Source of the DNA: Skermanella pratensis
GTDB lineage: Bacteria; Pseudomonadota; Alphaproteobacteria; Azospirillales; Azospirillaceae
Assembly (NCBI RefSeq): GCF_008843145.1
Contig: NZ_CP030265.1
Location: 2,776,001-2,840,000, forward strand
DNA length: 64,000 nt
Reading direction: 5' to 3'
The notes below the pieces were generated by a model, which made no database searches, was not told the origin of the DNA, and saw nothing but the letters and a program-made list of their open reading frames with translations. The stretch's first letter is position 1. Each line of letters opens with the position of its first letter. Made by a program: the position numbers and the translations under genes. This document shows, piece after piece, positions 26,388-35,421 of the stretch.

Positions 26388-26909
26388 TCAGAACTCCTCC
26401 AGCCGCTTTGGGCTGCTTTTCAACAGGGTTTCAAGCATACCGACGATCTCCTCGATCTCGATGCGGGTGGCTTCGAGCGCATCAGCGGTCTTGTCGTCGA
26501 TTCCCGCTTCGAAGATCATGTTGTCGAAATAGCCGTTAACCGCCGCGAAGGCCGTCATCTCGTCCGAAAGGATGTCCCAGGCGCCCAGGGAGTGGGTCAG
26601 GGTCAGGGGCGGGTTCGAGAAGAAGACGTGGCTGATATGGGTGAAAGCGGACAATGCCTTCAACTTCGCCCTGATGACCCATTGATTGAAGCCGGTCGGC
26701 AGGCTCTTCTCGACACGCGGGTATCTGTCCTCGACCGTGAAGATCAGGCTCTGGATCCCGAGATAGTTCTCCCGGACCTTCTTGTAGTGCAGGAACGTCT
26801 TGATGGCGCCGCCGTTGGACTGGCGCTGGAGATCGGTGATGTCGGTGGCCAGAGTGCGCGCCATCCCGATGACGATCTGAACGTCTTTGCGATTGGCTGA
26901 TATCGACAT
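26388..26909 (-). CDS. Hypothetical protein, 173 aa
   Basis: The product is a mostly helical soluble protein with no signal peptide (MSISANRKDVQIVIGMARTL at the start) and a long acidic C-terminal helix (ATRIEIEEIVGMLETLLKSS). I choose the ATG at 26909; a GTG nine bases earlier would add three residues. No family is recognised. The neighbours (kinase upstream, deaminase-like gene beyond) give no clear hint of function. Codon use looks normal and the frame is unopposed. Confidence 0.7.
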   Translation of the reverse strand: MSISANRKDVQIVIGMARTLATDITDLQRQSNGGAIKTFLHYKKVRENYLGIQSLIFTVEDRYPRVEKSLPTGFNQWVIRAKLKALSAFTHISHVFFSNPPLTLTHSLGAWDILSDEMTAFAAVNGYFDNMIFEAGIDDKTADALEATRIEIEEIVGMLETLLKSSPKRLEEF

Positions 26910-27096
26910 GTCCGTCACGATCGGTCCGCTGCCTCGAAGGATGGGATCTAAACTACCACACGGGCGGTCGATCCGGAACAGGATGGAATACCACGAAGGC
27001 GCCGCACCCTTCGTTCGGACATGCCGGCAGCCATCTTGATGATCGATCGTTGAACCCCGGCGCGCAATTAAGACAAAAGGCGGAAATCAGCCGCCT

Positions 27097-27315
27097 ATGC
27101 CTCAGCAATACCGGAAGAGACTGGCGGTGTCGCTCGCCGCCTCGTGCGCCTTCGTGCTGCCGGTCGCCACCCCGCCCAACGCCATCGTCTACGGCAGCGG
27201 CAACCTGATCGTCGCCGATATGGCCAAGGCCGGCTTCTACCTGAACCTGATCAGCACCTTGCTGATCACGGGCCTGACCTATCTTGCCGTTGGCACGCTG
27301 TTCAGCGTCGCCTAA
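27097..27315 (+). pseudogene. C-terminal remnant of a DASS/SLC13 sodium:anion symporter
   Basis: The 72-aa reading matches only the last two helices of divalent-anion:sodium symporters. It contains the family signature [21 protein letters not shown] followed by [21 protein letters not shown] working transporter has about 450-500 residues, so most of the gene is gone. No insertion sequence is visible next to it. It sits 48 nt upstream of the D-serine-deaminase-like gene, which may have been linked with the lost transporter. Confidence 0.75.
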
Positions 27316-27363
27316 CCTGAATCCGGAGGCGGGAACGTTGACCGCAGCACGGGGAGGAGCGCC

Positions 27364-28653
27364 ATGACGGACCGGGAGGAGACTGTCCTGATCGACGGCA
27401 GGACCAAGGGCATCCCGCCCGGACAGGAGCCGTTTCCGCTTGCGGAGATCGGCGGCAAGGGTTGGAACGTGCTGCGGGAAGACATGGTCCTGCCCCTGGC
27501 CGTGCTGAAATCGCACGCCCTCGACCATAACGGCCGGTGGATGCGCCGCTTTCTCGATCTCACCGGGACCGCGCTGGCGCCGCACGGAAAGACGACCATG
27601 AGTCCCGACCTGTTCGCCCGGCAGTTCGCCGACGGCGCCTGGGGCCTGACCCTGGCGACGGTGCAGCAGGTCCGTGTCGCCCGCGCCGCCGGTATCGGCA
27701 GGATCGTCCTGGCCAACCAGCTGGTCGGCAGGCAGGCGATCGACTATGTCGCCGCCGAGATGGCGGCGGATCCCGGGTTCGACTTCTACTGCCTGGTCGA
27801 CTCGATCGAGGGCGTGGAACAGCTCGCCGCCCGCCTGGAGGCGCGCGCGCCGGGCCGGCCGCTCCAGGTCATGGTCGAGGTCGGCGCCACTGGAGGCCGG
27901 ACCGGGTGCCGGAGCGACGGCATGGCGCTTGCGGTGGCGCAGGCCGTGAAACGGGCGGAGCCGCTCCTGACCCTGCGCGGCGTGGAAGGCTATGAAGGCA
28001 TGGTGCGGGGCGACGGCGACCGTGACGGGGCGATCCGGGCCTATCTCGACCGCATCACCGCCGTCGCGGTGGCCTGCGGGAAAGAGGGACTGTTCGGGCC
28101 GGGGCCAGTGATCCTGAGCGCCGGCGGCTCGGCCTTCTACGACATGGTGGCGGAGCGGCTCGGCAAGGCGGAGTTGGGGCGTGAGACCATGGTCCTGCTG
28201 CGGTCCGGCTGTTACCTGACCCATGACAGCAGTTCCTACGCGGCATTGTTCGAGCAGGTCCGGCAACGCATGCCCGAAGTGGACGACCTCGGGCCCGGAC
28301 CCGCGGCGGCGCTGGAGGTATGGGCCTATGTCCAGAGCCGGCCACAGCCCGACAAGGTGATCCTTACGGTGGGCAAGCGCGACATCTCCCACGATGCCGG
28401 CATGCCGGTCCCCGCCCGATGGTTCCGGCCAGGGCGGCATGACCGTCCCGCCGTCATGCCGCCCGGCGCCGTGGTGACCGAACTGAACGACCAGCACGCG
28501 CACCTGTCCGTTCCTCTGGAGTCGGACCTGGAGGTCGGCGACATGGTGGCCCTGGGTGTCTCGCATCCCTGCACCACCTTCGACAAGTGGCGGGTCCTCT
28601 ACGTCGTGGACGACAAGTACGACGTCGTCTCGGCGGTTGCGACCTGGTTCTGA
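27364..28653 (+). CDS. PLP-dependent D-serine deaminase/D-threonine aldolase-like enzyme (DSD1 type)
   Basis: This 429-aa protein has an alanine-racemase-like PLP barrel followed by a DSD1-type C-terminal domain. The PLP lysine is probably Lys76 in APHGKTTMSPDL. The metal-binding motif GVSHPCTTFDKWR near the C-terminus is the one that holds zinc in DSD1 enzymes. Relatives deaminate D-serine or cleave D-3-hydroxy amino acids. A strong GGGGAGGAG lies just before the ATG. The exact amino acid cannot be fixed from sequence alone. Confidence 0.85.
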   Translation: MTDREETVLIDGRTKGIPPGQEPFPLAEIGGKGWNVLREDMVLPLAVLKSHALDHNGRWMRRFLDLTGTALAPHGKTTMSPDLFARQFADGAWGLTLATVQQVRVARAAGIGRIVLANQLVGRQAIDYVAAEMAADPGFDFYCLVDSIEGVEQLAARLEARAPGRPLQVMVEVGATGGRTGCRSDGMALAVAQAVKRAEPLLTLRGVEGYEGMVRGDGDRDGAIRAYLDRITAVAVACGKEGLFGPGPVILSAGGSAFYDMVAERLGKAELGRETMVLLRSGCYLTHDSSSYAALFEQVRQRMPEVDDLGPGPAAALEVWAYVQSRPQPDKVILTVGKRDISHDAGMPVPARWFRPGRHDRPAVMPPGAVVTELNDQHAHLSVPLESDLEVGDMVALGVSHPCTTFDKWRVLYVVDDKYDVVSAVATWF

Positions 28654-28769
28654 ATCGGCCAAAAGAACAAATCCAAAGTTTCGCCATTGCCAAGCTACGG
28701 CGCGCCGCCCTATGTTCTGATGCTTTGCGAATAGCTCTCATTCGCGGATACAGGGAAGGCATCGGAACG

Positions 28770-29606
28770 ATGGCTGGTTCGAAGGTCAAGATCTGGGTTG
28801 GGCTGGGCACCTATGTGCTGGCCAGCAGCATCGGCGCCGCCGCCTGGGCGGAATCTTCCAAGGCCGAACAACACGGCAAGCACGGCGTGCAGATCGCCCA
28901 GGCCACTCATGGCCACGGCGGCGAAGGGGGTGAGGGCGGGGAAGGCGGCGAGGCCGGCTCCGACGCGCTCGCCGGGCTGGACGCCGATCAGGCCTACCTG
29001 GCGAACATCGCCATGATCCGGGGCCACCTCAATGTCGGCAACGAGCTGTATGCCAAGGACCGCCCCGACGACGCGCTGCCGCACTTCCTGCATCCGGTCG
29101 AGGAACTGTACGGCGAGCTGGAAGGGGTGATCAAGGAGAAGAGCGTCTCGCCGTTCAAGGCCGATCTCGACAAGCTGTCCGGGATGGTCAAGCGGAAAGC
29201 CTCCGTGTCGGAGGTCCAGGCCCAGACCGAAGTGGTCCTGACCCGGCTGACCGACGCCACGGCCGCCGTCCCGGCCGCCAAGCAGGCCGACCCCGCCTTT
29301 GCCCTGCCGATCGTGATCGGCGTGCTGCGTACCGCGGCGGACGAGTACGCGGCGGCTTTCGAGGGCGAGGTGATCGCCAACCCGGTGGAATACCAGGATT
29401 CGCTCGGCTTCGCCCGCGTCGCCAACGCGTCGGTCGAACTGCTGACCCCCGCCTTGACTGCCAAGGACGCCGACGCCGCGAACATGCTGCGGCAGGAGAT
29501 GAACACGCTGCTCCAGGCATGGCCTTCGGTGGTCCCCCAGCGCAAGGCGGCCAAGAACGCATCGGAAGTCTCCGGCATCGAGTTCGCCTCGGCCCGGCTG
29601 CGCTGA
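28770..29606 (+). CDS. Exported protein with a Gly-Glu-rich linker, unknown function
   Basis: The 278-aa product starts with a signal peptide (about 1-27, ending AAAWA). A low-complexity stretch follows (HGHGGEGGEGGEGGEAG, about 49-65), then a helical domain rich in Ala, Lys and acidic residues (DADQAYLANIAMIRGHLNVG and on). The early part of that domain resembles helical cofactor- or metal-binding bundles, but I cannot name a family. The His- and Glu-rich linker could bind metal. A PiuC-type iron-linked dioxygenase follows 44 nt downstream, so a link to iron is a guess. I start at the ATG at 28770, after CAGGGAAGG. Confidence 0.75.
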   Translation: MAGSKVKIWVGLGTYVLASSIGAAAWAESSKAEQHGKHGVQIAQATHGHGGEGGEGGEGGEAGSDALAGLDADQAYLANIAMIRGHLNVGNELYAKDRPDDALPHFLHPVEELYGELEGVIKEKSVSPFKADLDKLSGMVKRKASVSEVQAQTEVVLTRLTDATAAVPAAKQADPAFALPIVIGVLRTAADEYAAAFEGEVIANPVEYQDSLGFARVANASVELLTPALTAKDADAANMLRQEMNTLLQAWPSVVPQRKAAKNASEVSGIEFASARLR

Positions 29607-29650
29607 GCGGCCGGCGTCGGGCGGCGGAAAACCTTGAAGATGAACCCTTC

Positions 29651-30313
29651 ATGATACTTTGCATCGCACAGGTTCTGCCGCCCGACCAGTTGGCAGGGAT
29701 CGTCCGGCAGTTGGAGGACGCGCGCTTCGTCGACGGCGTGCGGACCGCCGGTTGGCACGCGAAGCTGGTCAAGGCCAACGAACAGCTCTCGCCGGCCGAC
29801 GCGGCCCACGCCGACCTGATCCGCCGCATCAACGCGGCGATCGAGGGGCATCCGCTGTTCCAGATCGCGGCACGGCCCAAGGCGGTCCGGCCGGTCATGG
29901 TCAGCCGCTACTCCGCCGGCATGGAGTACGGGACCCATGTGGACGACGCCATGATGGGCGGCATCCGCACCGACATCTCCTTCACGCTGTTCCTCGGCGA
30001 TCCCGCGACCTATGACGGCGGGGAGCTGGTGATGGAGGGGACCGGCGGCGAGCAGGCGTACAAGCTCGACGCCGGCTCGATGATCCTCTACCCGTCCGGC
30101 GCGCTGCACCGGGTCGAGCCGGTCACGCGCGGCGCGCGAATTGCCGCGGTCGGCTGGGCGCAGAGCCTGGTGCGCGATTCCGGGAAGCGGGAGATCCTGT
30201 TCGACCTGGACACCGCCCGCCGCGCGATCTTCCGGCAACACGGCAAGACGGCGGAGTTCGACCTGATCTCCAAGAGCACGGCCAACCTGATGCGCCTCTG
30301 GGCGGAGGCCTGA
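29651..30313 (+). CDS. piuC: PKHD-type Fe(II)/2-oxoglutarate dioxygenase (PiuC/YbiX-like)
   Basis: This 220-aa protein contains the iron triad: His96 and Asp98 in YGTHVDDAMMGG, and His153 in SGALHRVEPVTRG, with Arg163 placed to hold 2-oxoglutarate. RTDISFTLFLGDP and YDGGELVMEG are typical of the PKHD/PiuC group, often found near TonB receptors and iron-uptake genes. The substrate is unknown. It is convergent with the SagB-like gene, whose stop is only 6 nt away. Confidence 0.9.
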   Translation: MILCIAQVLPPDQLAGIVRQLEDARFVDGVRTAGWHAKLVKANEQLSPADAAHADLIRRINAAIEGHPLFQIAARPKAVRPVMVSRYSAGMEYGTHVDDAMMGGIRTDISFTLFLGDPATYDGGELVMEGTGGEQAYKLDAGSMILYPSGALHRVEPVTRGARIAAVGWAQSLVRDSGKREILFDLDTARRAIFRQHGKTAEFDLISKSTANLMRLWAEA

Positions 30314-30319
30314 CCGCCG

Positions 30320-31912
30320 TCACCCGCCGAGGTGGCCGTATGCCGGTTCGGTGGCGATGCGGGGATCGTCGATCGCGGTGCCGACGGTGAAGTGATAGAG
30401 GCTCTGCCACGCCATCGCCTCGCCGTCGATGCCCAGGGTTTCGTGGACCGAGTCGTCGAAGAAGCAGCCGATCCCGGTGCCCGAGACCCCCGCGGCGCTC
30501 GCTTCCAGGTACAGGACCTGGCCGATCAGCCCGGCTTCCCAGAACAGGCGCCGATAGGCCCAGGGGCCCTCCTGGTCCAAGGTCCGCGCGAACTCGGCCA
30601 CCATGCCGAGGCTGAAGGCGCCCTTGCCGGCGATGGCTTGAAGGCAGCTCAGCTGCGATGCGCGTTTCTCCAGATCGCCTGGCGCGAGCAGGAAGAGCGG
30701 CAGGCCACCCGGTTCCGCCACCGGCTGCCAGAGGAAGTCGCCGTCGCATGCCGCTTTCAAGGCCAGAAACGAGTCCGGGTCCCGGACCAGTGCGTAAAGC
30801 CCGCGCTCCATTCCCTCGACCCGGTGGACGAACAGGAAGAGCGCGATCCGCGCCGGCCAGGGGAAGCCGCCCCAGGGAACATGCCCCGCGTCGGGCAGGG
30901 TTGCGGCGAGCATGGCGCCGAAGGCGTCCCGTGGAAGGATCCTCGAAGCATCCATGCGCATCACGCTGCGCCGGCGCCTGATGATGGCCCCCGCCGGCTC
31001 GTCCGACACCGCACCCGACGGTGCTGGACGGGCCGGCGGGGGCTTTGGAGCATCGCCGGCCGGCTTGGCCGTGAAGTGCAGGGCGAGGTCGACCGCCGGC
31101 CAGGGATCGTGGTCGGCGCTCAGGCGATTGGCCCGGCCGAACCAGGCTCCACCGGGATGCTCCGGCATCGTCGTGGCGCAAGGCCCGGGATGGACCAAGG
31201 CCAGCAGGTCGGGGTGTTCGCGTTCGAACCGGTGGCAGGATTCCTCACGGTGCAGGCCGAGCCAGTCCGCGACCTCGGCATCTCCCGGCTCGGCCAGGAC
31301 GGTCAGCCGCCAGCCCAGGCAGGCGGCGGCGTAGGCGAACGATCCGATCGCGTGCCCGACATCGTGCTGGCAGTAGCGGAAAGCCCGCTCGCCGTATTTC
31401 CAAGCCTCGCGCCAGGCGACCGAGGAAAGCCCGACCATGAATCCGCCGGGCGGCAGCTTAGGCGTAGCGTCGAGCACGCAGCGCTCCTCCAGCGCGTGGG
31501 CCGCTGCCGCGTAGTGGTAAAGGGCGGGTGCCTCGCCGATGCCGGGAAGGGGCGGGAGGACGACATACCCTTCGGTCGGATGCAGATTGCCGCTGGACGG
31601 ATTGTTGCGGACCGCCCACCGAGCGCCGTCCAACGCCTTCCAGGCGCTCAGCCCCAGGGCCAGTTCCAGGAACAGTCCGAGCGATCCGGCGTCGAGGCGC
31701 CGAGGCGCCGCGCACTCCCAACGGCCGAACGGTGGCGTCGGCCGATCCAGCCCGAGCGGAAGGTCCAACTGACGGGCGCCGTCGAAGCGGCGGAAAGGGT
31801 TCGGCTGCGACTCCCAGTCCAGGAAGGCCGGTCCGAGCGCGTAGCGTTGCGGCGCATGCTTGCTGCGCCGGTGATACCCCCTGATGTCGCGCGGCAGGCT
31901 GTCGTCGGGCAC
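30320..31912 (-). CDS. SagB/ThcOx-like protein with two nitroreductase domains
   Basis: The 530-aa protein has two FMN-binding nitroreductase-type modules. The first (about 75-270) holds WAVRNNPSSGNLHPTEGYVV and QHDVGHAIGSFAYAAACLGW. The second (about 330-520) holds IIRRRRSVMRMD and the C-terminal LGIDGEAMAWQSLYHFTVG. SagB-type dehydrogenases oxidise azolines to azoles in peptide natural products, but many stand-alone copies have unknown roles; no YcaO or E1-like partner is near. The start is a GTG at 31912, with AGGATC upstream and no better ATG nearby. Confidence 0.82.
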   Translation of the reverse strand: MPDDSLPRDIRGYHRRSKHAPQRYALGPAFLDWESQPNPFRRFDGARQLDLPLGLDRPTPPFGRWECAAPRRLDAGSLGLFLELALGLSAWKALDGARWAVRNNPSSGNLHPTEGYVVLPPLPGIGEAPALYHYAAAAHALEERCVLDATPKLPPGGFMVGLSSVAWREAWKYGERAFRYCQHDVGHAIGSFAYAAACLGWRLTVLAEPGDAEVADWLGLHREESCHRFEREHPDLLALVHPGPCATTMPEHPGGAWFGRANRLSADHDPWPAVDLALHFTAKPAGDAPKPPPARPAPSGAVSDEPAGAIIRRRRSVMRMDASRILPRDAFGAMLAATLPDAGHVPWGGFPWPARIALFLFVHRVEGMERGLYALVRDPDSFLALKAACDGDFLWQPVAEPGGLPLFLLAPGDLEKRASQLSCLQAIAGKGAFSLGMVAEFARTLDQEGPWAYRRLFWEAGLIGQVLYLEASAAGVSGTGIGCFFDDSVHETLGIDGEAMAWQSLYHFTVGTAIDDPRIATEPAYGHLGG

Positions 31913-31985
31913 GTCGATGGCAGGATCCTCCGTCCGGGGTGAGCCGGGGCCGTCCCGGAATGCGGAATGGCCCCGGCCCGCCGGA

Positions 31986-32195
31986 TCAGCCCGCGTCGGC
32001 CAGGGTCGAACGGGCGAGCTGGAGGGCTTCGCCGATCGCCTCGACCTGCTCGCGGGTCAGGTTCACCAGCCGCTCGGTGACAGCCTGCGGCGGGTCCTGG
32101 ATCAGCACCAGATTCTCGAAGGCCGCGAGGATCTTCAGGGCTTCGGACTGGAGCAGTTCCAGATGCTCGATTCGCTCAAGGGGAGTCCTGTTCAT
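31986..32195 (-). CDS. Small helical protein, 69 aa, unknown function
   Basis: The product (MNRTPLERIEHLELLQSEAL at the start) is predicted to be two amphipathic helices with Leu and Glu heptads, likely a coiled coil. It lies upstream of and on the same strand as the SagB-like gene (73-nt gap), so the two may be cotranscribed. No family is recognised. Confidence 0.6.
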   Translation of the reverse strand: MNRTPLERIEHLELLQSEALKILAAFENLVLIQDPPQAVTERLVNLTREQVEAIGEALQLARSTLADAG

Positions 32196-32386
32196 CGTGC
32201 CGCTCCGTCATGCTGGGGTCTGGTTCGTTGAGAGATGACGTGATGCCGTCCGCCACGAACTTTAGTCATATTACATTAGGTCTGCGCCACGCTTTTTGAC
32301 GGCTCTCCTTGCAATTGCCGCCCTGCACCGGGAGAGTGCCCAAAAGCGCGGCAGACGCCGGGCGGGAGACGCAGAGGAGGAGCCGG

Positions 32387-33247
32387 ATGTACCGTCACCT
32401 GACCACCCAGGACGAGATCGACCGCGAGTACAATCCCCGACTCATAGTCTCGGACGTCGACCGGGTGGTGGCGGCCTGGACCGATCGGAGTGCCGCGACC
32501 CGGGAGGCGTGCCCGAACCGGCTGCGGCGCTCCTTCGGGCCGACGCTGGCGGAATATCTCCATGTCTTTCCCGCCGACGTGCCGAACGCGCCGATCCATG
32601 TCTTCGTCCATGGCGGCTACTGGCGGGCGTTCAATGCCGACGATTTCAGCTTCATAGCCGACTCCGGGCGGGGGCGGGGTGTGGCGACCGTGGTGGTCAA
32701 CTACGACCTCTGCCCGAGGGTCAGGATCCCGGAGATCACCCGGCAGGTCCGCGGCGCGCTGGCCTGGGTCTGGCACAACGCGGCCGAGTTCGGCGGCAAC
32801 CGGGGCAACATCGTGGTGTCGGGACATTCGGCCGGCGGGCACTTGGTCGGCCGGCTCCTGGCGACCAACTGGGTGCGCGACTACGGGTTGCCGGCCGACT
32901 TGATCAAGGGGGCGCTGCCGATCAGCGGGCTGTTCGACCTGGAGCCGCTGCGCTGGTCGTGGCTCCAGCCGACCATCCAGCTTACCGGCGACGACATCCT
33001 GAACGAGAGCCCGATCCGCCGCCCGCCGCCGGTGCCGATCCCTGTGCTCGCCGCGGTGGGCGGACTGGAAAGCGCCGAATTCCGCCGGCAGTCGCGGGAC
33101 TATGCCGACGCGCTGCGGGTCGAGGAGTCGCCGGCCGAGGCCCTGGAGGTGGCGGGACGCAACCACTTCACCATCCTCGACGATCTGGCCGACCCCGACG
33201 GGCCGCTGTGGCGGGAGGTGGAGAAGATGCTGAAAGGATCCGCTTGA
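32387..33247 (+). CDS. Alpha/beta-hydrolase (arylformamidase/carboxylesterase-like)
   Basis: This 286-aa enzyme carries the oxyanion motif HVFVHGGYW (71-79) and the nucleophile elbow GHSAGG with Ser148, as in kynurenine formamidase and related esterases; His in AGRNHFTILDDL near the C-terminus completes the triad. A GAGGAGGA lies upstream of the ATG at 32387. It directly precedes a branched-chain-type ABC operon (76-nt gap), so it may process that transporter's substrate. Confidence 0.85.
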   Translation: MYRHLTTQDEIDREYNPRLIVSDVDRVVAAWTDRSAATREACPNRLRRSFGPTLAEYLHVFPADVPNAPIHVFVHGGYWRAFNADDFSFIADSGRGRGVATVVVNYDLCPRVRIPEITRQVRGALAWVWHNAAEFGGNRGNIVVSGHSAGGHLVGRLLATNWVRDYGLPADLIKGALPISGLFDLEPLRWSWLQPTIQLTGDDILNESPIRRPPPVPIPVLAAVGGLESAEFRRQSRDYADALRVEESPAEALEVAGRNHFTILDDLADPDGPLWREVEKMLKGSA

Positions 33248-33323
33248 AGATTCAGCGGGATACCGGCAAAAAACGCCGCTAAGCTGCGGCAACGAAGAAG
33301 ACCGGACAGGGAGTCCCTTTTTG

Positions 33324-34504
33324 ATGAGATCCGTATCCCGCGGCGTCGCCGCCATCCTTGCGGCAGGCTTCGCCTGTTTTTCGGCGCCCCTTTCCGCCCA
33401 GACCGGTGAAGTGAAGGTCGGCATGATCACCACGCTGTCGGGTCCCGGCAGCGGCCTCGGCATCGACGTGCGCGACGGCTTCGCGCTGGCGCTGAAGGAC
33501 CTGGGCGGCACGCTCGGGGCCTGAAGGCGACGGTGATCGAGGGGGACGACCAGCAGAAGCCCGATATCGCCAAGCAACTCGCCGACCGCATGGTGGAGCG
33601 CGACGACGTCGATGTCGTGACCGGCATCATATGGTCCAACCTGGCCCTCGCCCTGATGCCAAGCCTGGAACGGGCGGAGGTCTTCTTCCTGAGCCCGAAC
33701 GCCGGCCCGTCGCAGCTGGCGGGCAAGCAATGCAACCCGTTCTTCTTCGGCGTCGCCTACCAGAACGACGGGCAGCATGAGGCGATGGGGCAGCACATGC
33801 AGTCCCAGGGCATCAAGCGCGCCTACCTGATGGCGCCGAACTATCCGGCGGGCAAGGACGCGCTGACCGGGGTCAAGCGCTTCTTCAAGGGCGAGGTCGC
33901 GGGCGAGGTCTACACCGCGGTCGGCCAGCTCGACTACGCGGCCGAGCTGGCGCAGCTTCGCGCGGCGGCGCCGGACGGCGTCTATATCTTCTATCCCGGC
34001 GGGATGGGAATCAACTTCGTCAAGCAGTTCGAGCAGGCCGGGCTGAAGGGGAAGGTCCCGTTGTTCGGTCCGGGCTTCAGCTTCAGCGAGGATTCGCTGC
34101 CGGCGATCGGCGACGCAGCGCTCGGCGTCATGAACACGGCGCAGTGGAGCGGCGACATCGACAACCCGCAGAACCGGAAGTTCGTCCAGGGCTTCGAGGC
34201 GGCCTACGACCGGCTGCCGTCGGTCTATGCGGCGCAGGCCTACGACACGGCCCTGCTGCTGGACAGCGCGGTGCGCAAGACCGGCGGAAAGCTCGAGGAC
34301 AAGGACGCCCTTCGGGCGGCGCTGAAGGCGGCCGAGTTCAAGTCGATCCGGGGCGACTTCAAGTTCAACGCCAACCACTTCCCGATCCAGGACTATTACC
34401 TGCGCGAGGTGGTCAAGGACGACAAGGGCCGGCTGACCAACGTGATCCGCGGCACCGTGTTCGAGGACCATGCCGATCCCTACGCGGCTGAGTGCAGGAT
34501 GTGA
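33324..34504 (+). pseudogene. Branched-chain-type ABC substrate-binding protein, frameshifted
   Basis: The first 67 codons give a signal peptide (ending AQTGEV) and the start of a type I periplasmic binding protein (VGMITTLSGPGSGLGIDVRD), then stop at TGA. The rest continues in another frame from GDDQQKPDIAKQLADRM to AECRM. Restoring one G in the run at 33516-33519 would give LGGTLGGLKATVIEGDD, a normal family sequence, for about 393 residues. The remaining frame is intact to the stop that overlaps the permease start. A sequencing error is as likely as a real mutation. Confidence 0.85.
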
Positions 34505-35421
34505 ACACGCTTCTGCTGGTCGAGCAGGGGCTGAACGGGCTTCAACTGGGCGTGATGCTGTTCCTGATGGCGGCCGGGCTGACGCTCGTCTTCGGCATCA
34601 TGGACATGATCAACCTGGCGCACGGCTCGTTCTACATGATCGGCGCCTACCTGACGGCGACCTTCGCGCCGCTGCTCGACAGCTTCGTCCTGGGCGTGCT
34701 GGTCGCCCTGCCGCTGGCGGCCCTGGTCGGCATGGCGGTCGAGATGGTGGCTCTGCGGACCCTTTACCGGCGCGAGCACCTGGACCAGGTGCTCGCTACC
34801 TTCGGCCTGATCCTGTTCTTCAACGAACTGGTGCGGATCGTCTGGGGGCCGCAGGCGATCTTCCTGAGCCCGCCGGCATGGCTGGGCGGAACGGTCGAGA
34901 TCATTCCCGGCGTGCCCTATCCCGCGTTCCGTCTGGCGATCATCGGCGTCGGGCTGGCGGTCGCCTGCTTCCTGTACCTGCTGATCACCCGGACCCGGAC
35001 CGGCATGCTGATCCGCGCCGGCGCGTCCAACCGGGAGATGCTGGGGGCGCTGGGCGTCGACGTTAAGCGGCTTTATACCCTGGTGTTCGGCCTGGGTGCC
35101 GCACTGGCCGCCCTGGCCGGCGCAATGGCGGGACCGATCCTGGCGGTTCAGGTCGGCATGGGCGAGAGCGTGCTGATCCTGACCTTCGTGGTGATCGTGA
35201 TCGGCGGGCTGGGATCCGTGCGGGGCGCCCTGGTCGGAGCCCTGCTGGTCGGCATGGTGGACACCATGGCCCGGGCGCTGCTGCCGACGCTGCTCCGCGC
35301 CGTGATGCCGCCGTCCCAGGCGGACGGCATGGGCGCGTCGCTGGCGTCGATGACCATCTATATCCTGATGGCCGCCGTGCTGGCCTGGAAGCCCCGGGGG
35401 CTGTTCCCGGCCCATGCCTGA
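34501..35421 (+). CDS. Branched-chain-type ABC transporter permease (LivH-like)
   Basis: This roughly 306-aa inner-membrane subunit has about eight helices and the LivH hallmark GLTLVFGIMDMINLAHGSFYM near the N-terminus, plus an EAA-type loop (NREMLGALGVDVKRLY). The likely start is a GTG at 34501, overlapping the TGA of the binding-protein gene; a GTG at 34492 is the alternative. It works with the next three genes as a HAAT-family importer of amino acids or amides. Confidence 0.9.
   Translation: MNTLLLVEQGLNGLQLGVMLFLMAAGLTLVFGIMDMINLAHGSFYMIGAYLTATFAPLLDSFVLGVLVALPLAALVGMAVEMVALRTLYRREHLDQVLATFGLILFFNELVRIVWGPQAIFLSPPAWLGGTVEIIPGVPYPAFRLAIIGVGLAVACFLYLLITRTRTGMLIRAGASNREMLGALGVDVKRLYTLVFGLGAALAALAGAMAGPILAVQVGMGESVLILTFVVIVIGGLGSVRGALVGALLVGMVDTMARALLPTLLRAVMPPSQADGMGASLASMTIYILMAAVLAWKPRGLFPAHA

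Noticed and set aside
28911-28962. GGC/GAG repeat in the exported-protein gene as a CRISPR or VNTR
   Set aside because: It is a short Gly-Glu-rich coding stretch without regular spacers.
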